Assembly (NCBI GenBank): GCA_023269615.1
Contig: JAHFSY010000008.1
Location: forward strand, 1 to 64,000
Source: Verrucomicrobiota bacterium
Lineage (GTDB): Bacteria; Verrucomicrobiota; Verrucomicrobiia; JABWAM01
DNA: 64,000 nt
Direction of reading: 5' to 3'
Shown: piece by piece, positions 42,849 to 51,272 of the stretch
Numbering within the stretch: position 1 is the first letter of the stretch
Layout: every line of letters begins with the position of its first letter
Program-made: the position numbers and the translations under genes
The notes under the pieces: generated by a model
What the model was told of the DNA's origin: nothing
Seen by the model: only the letters and a program-made list of their open reading frames with translations
The model's database searches: none

Positions 42849-43811
42849 TTACAGTGAATCACGGAAATCCCGCACCTGCGCTTCCGTCAGCGGGAAAAAC
42901 CCATCCTTCTCCACAATTTTCTGTCCATCTTTCGAGAGCACGAACGTGAGGAACTGGCGTGTCAGTGGCTCCAGACCCCCGGATTTTGGACGGTTCACAT
43001 AGATGTAGAGATAGCGTGCGATGGGATAGGTGAACGTCGTCGCGTTCTTGTAGTTCACCTCGATGGGCGCCCCCTTGTTGGCCACGGGAATGATTCGCGC
43101 GCCGGGTGTTTTGTAACCGATGCCACTGTAACCAATGCCACCCAGGTCTTTCTCAACACCCTGAACCACGGAGGCTGAACCGGGCTGCTCCTTCACGTCG
43201 CCCGCATAATCCCCGTTCATCAGGACGGTTTCCTTGAAGTATCCGTAAGTGCCCGAAGCGGAATTACGGCCATACTTTGAAATGGGCTTGCTGGCCCATT
43301 CACCGGTCAAACCGAGGTCGCCCCAGGTCGCCGCCGTCTTTCCCCCACGCTTGTTCGTGGAGGAGAACACGGAATCGAGTTGCTCGAAGGTAAGAGATTT
43401 AATGGGGTTGTCCTTGTTCACGTAGATCGCGATGCAATCGAGCGCAACAGCAACCTTCAACGGCTTGGTTCCGTACTTGTAGAAGAACTTATTGCTCTCC
43501 TCGCTCTTCATTTCACGACTCATGGGCCCGAGCTGCGCCGTGCCCTCGATCAAGGCCGGCGGCGCGGTGGACGAGCCCTTGCCTTCGATCTGGATGTTTA
43601 CATTGGGATACACCTTCTTGAAGTCCTCAGCCCAGAATGTCATGAGGTTGTTCAATGTGTCCGACCCGATGCTGTTCAGGTTGCCCGAGATGCCGCTGGC
43701 CGTGGAATAAGCCGGCAGCTTCGAGTCCACATGGGTTTCCTCGGCGCGGACCTGCGTCCACGCCATGACACCCAGCAGAGCGGTCACAAGCAGGGTTTTT
43801 TTCAGTTTCAT
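42849..43811 (-). CDS. pstS: Periplasmic phosphate-binding protein PstS
   Basis: The 320-residue protein has a signal peptide (KLKKTLLVTALLGVMAWTQV, then RAEE) and PstS-type motifs: IGSDTLNNLMTFWAEDFKK, EGKGSSTAPPALIEGTAQLG, PMSREMKSEE, and RNSASGTYGYFKETVL. It captures phosphate for the PstCAB transporter. It lies between the porin gene (37 bases upstream) and pstC. Confidence 0.96.
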   Translation of the reverse strand: MKLKKTLLVTALLGVMAWTQVRAEETHVDSKLPAYSTASGISGNLNSIGSDTLNNLMTFWAEDFKKVYPNVNIQIEGKGSSTAPPALIEGTAQLGPMSREMKSEESNKFFYKYGTKPLKVAVALDCIAIYVNKDNPIKSLTFEQLDSVFSSTNKRGGKTAATWGDLGLTGEWASKPISKYGRNSASGTYGYFKETVLMNGDYAGDVKEQPGSASVVQGVEKDLGGIGYSGIGYKTPGARIIPVANKGAPIEVNYKNATTFTYPIARYLYIYVNRPKSGGLEPLTRQFLTFVLSKDGQKIVEKDGFFPLTEAQVRDFRDSL

Positions 43812-43848
43812 ATCGTATGTCTTTCTTGTTCGTTGGTCTTTTGAGCGG

Positions 43849-45279
43849 TTAAAACTTCATCACCACATCCGCCTGGAAGCGCTGGGTGGAAGAGGCGGGG
43901 CCGGCGCCGGGCGCCGCCGCTCCGGCTGTTGGGTTTACAAACCCCGGAACCGATTCGTTGATGTACGTCTGGTTCCAGTAGGACAGATTCACCGAAATGT
44001 AATCCGTCACGTTGTAACCGAGCTTGACAAGGTGTCCCTTTTTATTGGTGCCGCCGTAGCCGAAGTCGGAATCCGTCCACTCGTCATACACGGCGTTCGC
44101 TTCCAGCCACTCATAGCCGTAGTAGGCAGTCCAGTCGCCTTTCTTCTTGAGCTCGCCCAGGCGAACCCCCGCTTCCCATGCCATGTTATATTGGGGAGCA
44201 GTAACATTGTCGGCGATTTCTCCGAAGAGGATCAGCGGATGAGCCTCGAGAAACTTGCCGAGCGTCAGGCGGTACTCACTGTTCACCGTGACAATGTTGT
44301 AATCGCTGGCACGCGGGCCCTGCACTGCGACAGCGCCGGCGGGAGCGCCGCTCAGGGAGTTCAGCGCGTTCCAGCCGGGGTTGCCGGCGGTGGTGGCGCT
44401 GGTTGCCGCATTGGGCATATCCGTGTACTGGTACAGCCCCGCCGCAGTCTTGAGGGCCATGACCTTGGGCGTGATGTCCCAATTGACTCCCAACTGCTCG
44501 GCGATGAGGTAGATGTCGGTCCCCGTGCTGTTCGGGGTTGCGACCGCCACTGCCGTCGGCGCATTTTCCTCCACCACGAACTGGCCGAGGTTCACAAAAA
44601 GCTGCAGGCTATCCGCAGGCTTGTACTTGAACGTCTCGGCAAATCCTTCCGGCGTCAGGTCGGGATCAAACACCAGGGCTGTTTCCCAGAAAGGATTTTC
44701 GATTTTCCCTCCAATGAACTTCGCATTCGCAATGCTGCCCCAGGATGGCTCCCACGCAAGGTAAGCCTGATCAATGTTGACGTTCTTCTTGCCTGCGGCG
44801 TTATCGAACGTGGTGTTGGTCGAGACGGGGTCCGAGCCGGGCCCGGTGGAATCGCCGGAAGCGAGTCTCAGTCCTGCGGTGAATTCACCCGCCTTGGCTT
44901 CGGCACCAAAACGCAGGCGATAGCGGTACCGCGCGCGGGAATCAAATCCCACCTGGCTGCCTCCGTTGGGGGTGCCAGCGCTCGTTCCGCTGGCCACAAG
45001 CTGGCGCTGGTTGAAGAAACTATCGTAGCGCAAACGCACATCGCCCGAGAGCTTCAATTCATCCAGCCATCCACCCACGCGGATCTTGGTGCCAGGCATC
45101 TGGTCGCGGATGTCGGTGAACATCTGCTCCTTCACTTCGTTGGCCTCGCGTTGCGTCAGCAGCCCTTTCTTTTGCAGCATATCCACTAGTGCATCGGCCT
45201 GCGCAAAAATATTGGCCGTTCCCATGAGGACGAGCATGGCGCCGGCCACAAGGAACATTTTCAGTCGGTCGAGTTTCAT
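43849..45279 (-). CDS. Outer-membrane porin linked to phosphate uptake
   Basis: About 476 residues with a signal peptide (RLKMFLVAGAMLVLMGTANI, then FAQ), a short helical region (VDMLQKKGLLTQREANEVKE), and a beta-barrel of alternating strands ending in a terminal Phe (FQADVVMKF), as in the putative-porin family Porin_5. AAAGGAG stands 7 bases before the ATG at 45279. As first gene of the pst operon behind a Pho box it is likely the phosphate entry channel, comparable in role but not in sequence to PhoE or OprP. Confidence 0.87.
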   Translation of the reverse strand: MKLDRLKMFLVAGAMLVLMGTANIFAQADALVDMLQKKGLLTQREANEVKEQMFTDIRDQMPGTKIRVGGWLDELKLSGDVRLRYDSFFNQRQLVASGTSAGTPNGGSQVGFDSRARYRYRLRFGAEAKAGEFTAGLRLASGDSTGPGSDPVSTNTTFDNAAGKKNVNIDQAYLAWEPSWGSIANAKFIGGKIENPFWETALVFDPDLTPEGFAETFKYKPADSLQLFVNLGQFVVEENAPTAVAVATPNSTGTDIYLIAEQLGVNWDITPKVMALKTAAGLYQYTDMPNAATSATTAGNPGWNALNSLSGAPAGAVAVQGPRASDYNIVTVNSEYRLTLGKFLEAHPLILFGEIADNVTAPQYNMAWEAGVRLGELKKKGDWTAYYGYEWLEANAVYDEWTDSDFGYGGTNKKGHLVKLGYNVTDYISVNLSYWNQTYINESVPGFVNPTAGAAAPGAGPASSTQRFQADVVMKF

Positions 45280-45417
45280 TTGTTTCTCCTTTGGGATTCT
45301 TGGGTCATATTCGTGTTCGAGAGTTTCCATCCCGCAAAACTCCCAGTGTCTGGAAACATCTGTCCCAAACATGCGGGAGAACCTAAAAGGACCGCGTTAC
45401 GAACAAAGAGCCGTATT

Positions 45418-45435
45418 GTGACAATCGGGTGACAA
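45418..45435 (-). promoter_or_regulatory. Pho box for the porin-pst operon
   Basis: On the minus strand two direct repeats TTGTCAC are separated by CCGA, an 11-base period. This matches the layout of PhoB boxes (CTGTCAT, 4 bases, CTGTCAT). The site is about 140 bases upstream of the porin start. PhoB and PhoR are encoded 3 kb away. Confidence 0.8.
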
Positions 45436-45465
45436 GCGACGGATTCGCGCTCGTGCCCGCCACCA

Positions 45466-45630
45466 ATGAAGCGAGCTGGGAAGGGCAGCGCCCGCGTGTT
45501 CATCGAAGGCTATCCGATCAAGATGCTGCCGTCGTGCGGCTCGAGACTGAGCCGTTGGATGACATTCAGGGACAGCCCGACTTGCTCACTCCACGCGAAT
45601 GTGGAGATGCCTGCCGCAGGCAAAAAATAA
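45466..45630 (+). CDS. Possible small protein of 54 residues
   Basis: A frame from ATG 45466 to TAA 45630 encodes a basic peptide with three Cys residues (for example MLPSCGSRLSRW). I recognise no family and see no clear ribosome site. It lies divergent from the porin operon, in a gap otherwise without genes, and may be chance or a gene remnant. Confidence 0.2.
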   Translation: MKRAGKGSARVFIEGYPIKMLPSCGSRLSRWMTFRDSPTCSLHANVEMPAAGKK

Positions 45631-45687
45631 GACTAGGCAGCTAGTGTAGTGCTTAATAAATGAGTGGAGCATTCCCCCAGTCCCACC

Positions 45688-45761
45688 ACGGCGCTTTCGG
45701 CGAAAGCGCCCTACCTTTGCTTGGACTACCGATGGTAGGGCGTGCTCGCCGAGCGCGCCGT
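45688..45761. repeat. Palindromic repeat, family B, short form
   Basis: Two hairpin units (GGCGCTTTCGGCGAAAGCGC and GTGCTCGCCGAGCGCGCCGT) face each other across CTACC...GGTAG. The copy lacks the middle part of the 21300 and 26474 elements. Confidence 0.8.
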
Positions 45762-45815
45762 CGGGGTGAGGACATGGAACGGGAAATGACCACTCATTTG
45801 ACGAACAGCACAACA

Positions 45816-46307
45816 CTAGTATTGGACCTTGTCCGCCTTGGCCTTGTATTTTTTCCAGACCACGACGGACTCGTCGCGGAGCATCTGCGTGAGTTTGATG
45901 GAACGTTTTTCCTTCGGCAGGGCGAGCTGCTCGTAAATGGGACGGTCGTCAAAATTTCCGTATTCAAGCGCATCTTCGACCGTGGCGCCGTAGAAGACCT
46001 GCTCAATGCCCGCCCAGTAGCAGGTGGCCATGCACATCGGACAGGGCTCGGCCGAGGTGTAGAGAATGCAGCCGGGAAGCTTGAAGCTCTTCAGCGTGAT
46101 GCATGCGAGACGGATGGCTTCCATCTCGGCGTGCCAGGTCGGGTCGTGGCTGGCGACGACGCGGTTCATGCCCTCGGAAACAATCTTGCCGTCCTTGACC
46201 AGGACCGCTCCAAAGACGCCGCCCGTGGAATATTCGAGGGATGCCCGCGCGGACATTTCAATCGCACGCCGCATGAATTTTTCGTGTCCAGGTTGTTGAG
46301 TGCTCAT
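45816..46307 (-). CDS. guaD: Guanine deaminase, cytidine-deaminase-fold type
   Basis: The 163-residue protein has the zinc motifs HAEMEAIR and PCPMCMATCYW, and a C terminus swapping over the active site ending KKYKAKADKVQY, close to Bacillus subtilis GuaD. It would convert guanine to xanthine and ammonia. A tRNA adenosine deaminase is less likely because GGVFGAVLVKDG and SHDPTWHAE fit GuaD better. It lies downstream of arsC, possibly in the phoBR transcript. Confidence 0.85.
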   Translation of the reverse strand: MSTQQPGHEKFMRRAIEMSARASLEYSTGGVFGAVLVKDGKIVSEGMNRVVASHDPTWHAEMEAIRLACITLKSFKLPGCILYTSAEPCPMCMATCYWAGIEQVFYGATVEDALEYGNFDDRPIYEQLALPKEKRSIKLTQMLRDESVVVWKKYKAKADKVQY

Positions 46308-46346
46308 TTGCTTTTGTGTTGCTGCATGGGGGATTTCAGATCTGTG

Positions 46347-46757
46347 TCACAGACTGGCTATAAGGGCGCGGACTTTTTCCTCGATGAGTTGGATCACGCT
46401 TTGAAATTCCCCGGGTTTCATCTGCTTCGGATCTGGAATCTGCCAGTCTTCACGGCGGTGCGCACGCACATTCGGGCATGCGTCACCGCACCCCATGGTA
46501 ACTGCCACGTCGAATTCGACCGCGGGGATTTCATCGAGCGATTTGGATATGTGGCTGCCGAGATCGTATCCGCGTTCCTTCATAAGCTTGATCGCCATGG
46601 GATTGACACGTCCCGACGGCCTCGAGCCGGCGCTGTGCGCCTCGATGAGTCCCGCCCCGTGAATGCGGGCGAAGGCCTCGGCGATCTGGCTGCGGCAGGA
46701 GTTCTCGACGCAGACAAAGAGGATGCGTTTGGGCGGATGATTTCCGGCGTTGCTCAT
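46347..46757 (-). CDS. arsC: Arsenate reductase, low-molecular-weight phosphatase type
   Basis: The 136-residue protein has the phosphate loop CVENSCRSQ near residue 16, the Cys pair in MGCGDACPNV near 90 and the general acid Asp in IPDPKQM. These are the parts of thioredoxin-coupled ArsC, which reduces arsenate to arsenite. Its ATG overlaps the phoR stop (ATGA), so it is translationally coupled to the phosphate sensor. Arsenate enters cells through phosphate transporters, which makes this linkage sensible. No arsB or arsR lies nearby. Confidence 0.87.
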   Translation of the reverse strand: MSNAGNHPPKRILFVCVENSCRSQIAEAFARIHGAGLIEAHSAGSRPSGRVNPMAIKLMKERGYDLGSHISKSLDEIPAVEFDVAVTMGCGDACPNVRAHRREDWQIPDPKQMKPGEFQSVIQLIEEKVRALIASL

Positions 46758-48550
46758 GCTGTTTCAGAAGGCGTGCTTCGCGGCAGACTAAAATGGAAAG
46801 AGGTGCCTTTTTCAAGCTGGCTTTCCACCCAGACACGGCCGCCATGCGCGAGCACGATGTGCTTCACAATGGAAAGACCAAGCCCGGTGCCGCCCAGCTC
46901 CCGGCTGCGCGCGCGGTCCACGCGGTAAAAGCGCTCAAAGAGATGCGGCAGATGCTCGGATGCAATGCCGGGCCCGTTGTCACACACGACGCATTCGATT
47001 TCGCGATCTGTCGAGCTGGCACGGATGGTCACGCGTCCACCCGATTGCGTATATTTCAAGGCGTTGTCGAGCAGGTTGAACAGTACCTGGTGGAGCCGTC
47101 CCGAGTCCCCGCGCACGGGCGGAAGCGTGTTCGAAATTTCACACGCCACGCTGATGGATTTATTTCGCGCCTCCGGTTCGAGTTCGCGAATCACGGCGCC
47201 CGCCATCGTGGAAAGGGAAAAAGATTCCAGCTGCAGACGGGCCTGCTGTGATTCCAGAGCAGAAATGCTCAGCAGGTCGGCGATCAATGCCTCGAGCCGG
47301 ATCGAATGTTTCTGGATGGTCTGGAGAAAACGGCTGGACTCGTCGCGACCAGGCGGTGGCTCATCCAGGAGGGTCTCGATGTATCCCTTGATGATTGCGA
47401 GGGGCGTGCGTAATTCATGGCTCACGTTGGCGACGAAATCCCGGCGATGCGTTTCAAGTTGTTGCAGGCGGGTGATGTCGTGAAAAACGATGACCGTCCC
47501 GCCACCTGCCCCATTCTGAAACAGCAACGAGGCGGCTTTCACATCAAAGACCCTCTCCTGCGGCGTGGCAAAGGTCACTTCCCGTTCGCGGATGGTTTCT
47601 CTTCCGCCCAGCGTGTCGGCGGCAAGCTCCTCCAGTGCACGATTACGAAACACCTCCAGAACCGTGCGCCCCATCGCCTCCTCGCCGATCTGGAATTGGG
47701 TGCGCAGGCTGCGGTTCGCGAGGAGAATTCGTCCCACCGCGTCCACCACGAGCACTCCCTCCGTCATGCTCGAAAGAATGGCGCCCAGGCCGGCCTTCTC
47801 GCGATCGAGCTCGCGAAGGCGCGCCTCGAGTTGTGCCGACATTGCGTTGAGCGTGGAAGCGAGGCCCGACAGTTCATTTCCGCCGTGCATGGGAACGCGC
47901 TTGGAAAAATCACCGCGTGCGATGCGCGCAGCGACGTCGGCCATTTCCAGGATCGGAAGCGTGGTTTTTTTCGCCAACCAGAAAAGCAGCGGAAGAACCA
48001 GGATCCCCACCGACAGGCTCGCAAGGGCGATCGTGCGGCGGACGCGGGAAGTCAGTTGTGTGACCTGGTCCAGCGGCAACGCGACGCGCACAAAACCATG
48101 CGCCGCGCCGGGATCTGCCGCCACGGCGACGTACATCAAATCGCGCCCGATCGTCTCACTGTGGCGCGTGGCGCTTCCCGCGCCCGATCGAAGCGCCTCC
48201 TGGATTTCGGGACGGTCAAGATGGTTTGGAATGCTTGGAAGTTCGATGAAGGACTTGTCCGATTCACCAATCACCGTCCCATGGCGCGCGATCACCGTTA
48301 CGCGCAAGCCGGTCTCCTTGGACAGTTCGTGCGCCAGCGTGTGAATTTCCTCCCGCGAGGGCGTGGTGGTAGAAAGTTTTGGGACGAAAGTGCGGCGGAC
48401 CACGGCCGCGTCACGTCCAAGGTCTGATCGGATTTTTTCGATCAGGTACGGCGGCAGCGTGTAATCGAGACAAACATTGATCACGAGAAGAAGAAGCACC
48501 AGCAGCGCGGCAAGGCCCAGGAACCATTTCTGCTGGAGGGAACCCTTCAT
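46754..48550 (-). CDS. phoR: Phosphate regulon sensor histidine kinase PhoR
   Basis: The 598-residue kinase has a membrane helix near 10-28, a periplasmic sensor of about 130 residues, a second helix near 170-190, HAMP, a PAS domain, then HisKA (DFVANVSHELRTPLAIIKGY), N box, G1 (CDNGPGIASEHLPHLFERFY) and G2 (GGTGLGLSIVKHIV). This order matches PhoR-type kinases. It lies 167 bases after phoB, with repeats in between, and overlaps arsC at its 3' end. Confidence 0.92.
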   Translation of the reverse strand: MKGSLQQKWFLGLAALLVLLLLVINVCLDYTLPPYLIEKIRSDLGRDAAVVRRTFVPKLSTTTPSREEIHTLAHELSKETGLRVTVIARHGTVIGESDKSFIELPSIPNHLDRPEIQEALRSGAGSATRHSETIGRDLMYVAVAADPGAAHGFVRVALPLDQVTQLTSRVRRTIALASLSVGILVLPLLFWLAKKTTLPILEMADVAARIARGDFSKRVPMHGGNELSGLASTLNAMSAQLEARLRELDREKAGLGAILSSMTEGVLVVDAVGRILLANRSLRTQFQIGEEAMGRTVLEVFRNRALEELAADTLGGRETIREREVTFATPQERVFDVKAASLLFQNGAGGGTVIVFHDITRLQQLETHRRDFVANVSHELRTPLAIIKGYIETLLDEPPPGRDESSRFLQTIQKHSIRLEALIADLLSISALESQQARLQLESFSLSTMAGAVIRELEPEARNKSISVACEISNTLPPVRGDSGRLHQVLFNLLDNALKYTQSGGRVTIRASSTDREIECVVCDNGPGIASEHLPHLFERFYRVDRARSRELGGTGLGLSIVKHIVLAHGGRVWVESQLEKGTSFHFSLPRSTPSETA

Positions 48551-48566
48551 TCTGCTCAGGTTGTTT

Positions 48567-48700
48567 AGGCTGTAGGCTGTAGGCTGTTAGTCCTTGCGCA
48601 TTGAACGAGTCAAGGCAACCAGAACATTCCCCCGTCTCCAGTATTTTGGGGTCACATTCAAGTTTGATTCTCCCCTACAGTCTACAGCCTACAGCCTGAT
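48567..48700. repeat. AGGCTGTAGGCTGTAGGCTG inverted repeat
   Basis: Left copies at 48567-48587 and inverted right copies at 48675-48700 could fold into a long hairpin between phoB and phoR. No gene is visible in this gap. Confidence 0.65.
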
Positions 48701-48717
48701 TGCCTGAGCAATGACCA

Positions 48718-49398
48718 TCAGCTGACGAAACGATATCCCACGCCGCGGACGGTCTCGATGTAATCGGAGCATGATGCCAGTTTTTCCCGCAACCGGCGCA
48801 CGTGCGTATCCACCGTCCGCGTGTCCATGTCGCCCTCATAACCCCAGACATCCGAGAGCAGACGGTCGCGCGTCTGGACACGCCCGCGCCGCTCCATCAG
48901 CGTGGTGAGAAGCTTGAATTCCGTGACAGTGAGGTCCACCGCCTTGCCCTTGACCCGCGCCTCGTGGCGGGCCTTGTCCACCGTGAGATCCTGGATTTTC
49001 ATCACCTCGGCGGAAGGCGTTTCGCCCTGCGTCCGGCGGAGGATGGTTTTGACGCGCAAAACGAGTTCGCGCGGGCTGAAAGGCTTGGTGACATAATCAT
49101 CCGCGCCGAGCTCGAGCCCGACGATGCGATCCACTTCGTCGGCCTTGGCGGTGAGCATGATGACGGGGATCGTCCGTGTTTTCGGATCCGCCTTGAGCTG
49201 CCGGCAGACCTCGCTGCCATCGAGCCCGGGAAGCATCCAGTCGAGCACGATGAGCGAGGGAGCTTCATCACGCGCCTTGCGAAGCGCGGCTGGGCCATCG
49301 CGTGCGGTGATTGTTTTGAACCCGGCCTTCTGGAGGTTGTACACCACCAGTTCAGCGACATCCGCTTCATCGTCCACGATCAATACAATCTCAGCCAT
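48718..49398 (-). CDS. phoB: Phosphate regulon response regulator PhoB
   Basis: The 226-residue protein has a receiver domain (IVDDEADVAELVVYNLQKAG, phospho-acceptor Asp near 54 in LIVLDWMLPGLDG, AKADEVDRIVGLELGADDYV) and an OmpR-type winged helix (LTVTEFKLLTTLMERRGRVQ onward, then DTRTVDTHVRRLREKL). With PhoR and the Pho box nearby it is most likely PhoB. The gene begins 10 bases after the acyl-CoA reductase gene, so it may share that transcript. Confidence 0.93.
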   Translation of the reverse strand: MAEIVLIVDDEADVAELVVYNLQKAGFKTITARDGPAALRKARDEAPSLIVLDWMLPGLDGSEVCRQLKADPKTRTIPVIMLTAKADEVDRIVGLELGADDYVTKPFSPRELVLRVKTILRRTQGETPSAEVMKIQDLTVDKARHEARVKGKAVDLTVTEFKLLTTLMERRGRVQTRDRLLSDVWGYEGDMDTRTVDTHVRRLREKLASCSDYIETVRGVGYRFVS

Positions 49399-49407
49399 AG
49401 GCGGAGA

Positions 49408-50598
49408 TTATAGCGGAAGGGGCGCGTTTATGCGACGATTCTGTGACGAATGCGTAACACTTAATCTTCGCAACAAACTGACTCCACCATTGCGCCACCA
49501 TGGCTCGAGCTTGTGCATCGCTCCGACTTCACACCAGCGGATGAAGAGCTGTTGAAAGATGCGTTTCATTTTTTTCTGCGTGATGGCGTCGGATGTCGCG
49601 ATGGTTGAAATTTTATTACGCCATGCCCCGACGTGGCGGTTCACATCCGATATGCGACGCCATGGGACGATGAAAATGACTCGGCGGAGGCCGCATGGCT
49701 CGAAGCTTGGTTCCTGGTGGAAAATGACGCGGCGATCGTGGATTTGCGCGCGGCCCTGCGACTCGAGGAAGCGCCAACGTTGCCAGAAGGATTCTTCCAT
49801 CATCGCCTCGTTCTGGATCTTTTTCCGGGGCAGGCGGACATCCAGATGGCGCATCGCCCGTGCGAGGGCTTTGGCGAATTGTTCTGGTGAAACCTTGCCA
49901 CCTTTTTCGACATACACGCATTGCGGGGAAAGGCAGCCCTGCGTGTCGTAGAGCGTCGTGTCCCACGCCATGCGGCGGGTCAGGTTGGGGAGATTGGTTT
50001 TCACGAGCGCATTTTTACCGACGCAGGCGAGGCTGATCATGGAGCCGAAGCCGATGATTTTTTTTGCTGCCGTGCTTCGGAGCTTTTCGATGGTTTCATC
50101 TTTTCCGTAGGCGATGATGGTTTGCGTATTGTCACGGCGCGCTCGGCGAGCGCGCCCTACCTCGATCTTAATTGGCAGCGTGGGGCCGGCGATTTTTTTG
50201 ACGCTTTGGGCGAGGAGTTTGGCGAAAGCGGGTTCGCGCCGGGAGGGCTTCAACGTCACGCTTCCGCCGGCGAGCCAGACCGCGGTGGAGGATTGCCATG
50301 CGGCGGCGAAGACGGTGGACGGGAGGAGGATGAGTGTTCCTGCGTTCTTCTTTACATTCCGCGTTCCTCGCTCCGCGTTCCGCGTTGGGCTGTCGCGTTT
50401 CAGCCATTCGCGCAGCGAAGCTTCATCGCAGCCTGCGAAGGTTGATGCGAGGCAGGCGCGGACCATTTCCGGCGAGAAGGGGGAATGGCGCGGAATTTGC
50501 GCGGCGGCCCGGCGCATCCAGGGTGAGCGCGGCTGGAGCCATGCTTTCGCAACGCGCGTGATGGCGCGGAGGCGCTCGGATTGTTGGCGACGAATCAA
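49408..50598 (-). CDS. LuxC-type acyl-CoA reductase with in-frame repeat insertions
   Basis: The 396-residue protein resembles LuxC fatty acyl reductases: TLILLPSTVFAAAWQSSTAV, then the active-site Cys in YDTQGCLSPQCVYVE near 220. It starts with TTG overlapping the stop of the preceding gene. Two segments are translated dispersed repeats: around residue 70-80 (SPTRNAERGTRNVKK) and near 146-155 (VGRARRARRD). Both keep the frame. The product would reduce an acyl-CoA or acyl-protein to aldehyde; the substrate is unknown. No aldehyde-producing or luciferase partners are present. Confidence 0.75.
   Translation of the reverse strand: MIRRQQSERLRAITRVAKAWLQPRSPWMRRAAAQIPRHSPFSPEMVRACLASTFAGCDEASLREWLKRDSPTRNAERGTRNVKKNAGTLILLPSTVFAAAWQSSTAVWLAGGSVTLKPSRREPAFAKLLAQSVKKIAGPTLPIKIEVGRARRARRDNTQTIIAYGKDETIEKLRSTAAKKIIGFGSMISLACVGKNALVKTNLPNLTRRMAWDTTLYDTQGCLSPQCVYVEKGGKVSPEQFAKALARAMRHLDVRLPRKKIQNEAMMEESFWQRWRFLESQGRAQIHDRRVIFHQEPSFEPCGLRRVIFIVPWRRISDVNRHVGAWRNKISTIATSDAITQKKMKRIFQQLFIRWCEVGAMHKLEPWWRNGGVSLLRRLSVTHSSQNRRINAPLPL
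50134..50163. repeat. Half copy of family B palindrome inside coding sequence
   Basis: ACGGCGCGCTCGGCGAGCGC followed by GCCCTACC equals one end of the 54392 element. It sits in frame inside the acyl-CoA reductase gene and encodes Gly-Arg-Ala-Arg-Arg-Ala. Confidence 0.8.
50355..50388. repeat. CCGCGTTCCGCGTT repeat inside coding sequence
   Basis: The tract matches the repeat at 13461-13557 and encodes an Asn-Ala-Glu-Arg-Gly-Thr stretch in the acyl-CoA reductase. Confidence 0.65.
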
Positions 50599-51149
50599 GT
50601 CTTTCCACCACCCGGCGGCTTGTCTTCCGGGCCCGGTTCATCCACATCGGGGTTGGGCTTCGTGGGGCCACCCTCGATGTCGCCTTCGGCTCCCTCGACG
50701 TTGAACTCGCCCTGCATGTCGTTGAGTTTTTTGAGAACCTCGGTCATGTCCTCGACCTCATCGAAAACGGCTTTCGACACGAACAGGGGAGCCTTGGCCT
50801 GCACGGCGAGGGCGATGCAGTCACTGGGGCGGGCATCCACCTCGATGATTTTCTGGCCGAGCTCGTTTTCCTGCTTGAGGATGAGGCGGGCGAAATAGGT
50901 GCCGTTCTTGAGGTCGTTGATGATGACGCGCTGGACGCTGACACCGAGCCCATGGAAGATGTGGCCGACCATGTCGTGTGTCAGGGGGCGTTCCTTCGGC
51001 GTTCCTTGCATGAACATGGCAATGGCCTGGCCGACCGTGGTTTCAACGTAGATGGTAAAGGTCTTGTCGCTGTTGCCGACAAAGACGGCGCATCCCCGGT
51101 TGGTGGGGATCACCCCGAGCACCTGGATGGGAATCACGCCGTTCTTCAT
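50595..51149 (-). CDS. Bifunctional nuclease (BFN/DUF151) domain protein
   Basis: This 184-residue protein has the DUF151 core: FTIYVETTVGQAIAMFMQG, ERPLTHDMVGHIFHGLGVSV, and VDARPSDCIALAVQAKAPLF. Plant and bacterial relatives have nuclease activity or act in stress response. The tail is Pro/Gly-rich. The start at 51149 is chosen because the upstream frame is antisense to hprK. Its stop overlaps the TTG start of the acyl-CoA reductase. Confidence 0.85.
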   Translation of the reverse strand: MKNGVIPIQVLGVIPTNRGCAVFVGNSDKTFTIYVETTVGQAIAMFMQGTPKERPLTHDMVGHIFHGLGVSVQRVIINDLKNGTYFARLILKQENELGQKIIEVDARPSDCIALAVQAKAPLFVSKAVFDEVEDMTEVLKKLNDMQGEFNVEGAEGDIEGGPTKPNPDVDEPGPEDKPPGGGKT

Positions 51150-51272
51150 ACACTTCAAGCTACCAGATTCGCCGGCTGGCGCAAGACTCAGAAAGCTGGT
51201 TGTGGGGAGGAGCCGCAAATTCGCGGGAATTTCGTTTTGCAAGTGACGCGATTCCTTGGCACGCTGTGGCGC

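Noticed and set aside
43765..45189. 474-codon plus-strand frame antisense to the porin gene
   Set aside because: The minus strand has signal peptide, ribosome site and barrel pattern; the antisense product has none.
45660..46928. 422-codon plus-strand frame over guaD and arsC
   Set aside because: Both minus-strand genes have intact catalytic motifs; this frame starts in a repeat.
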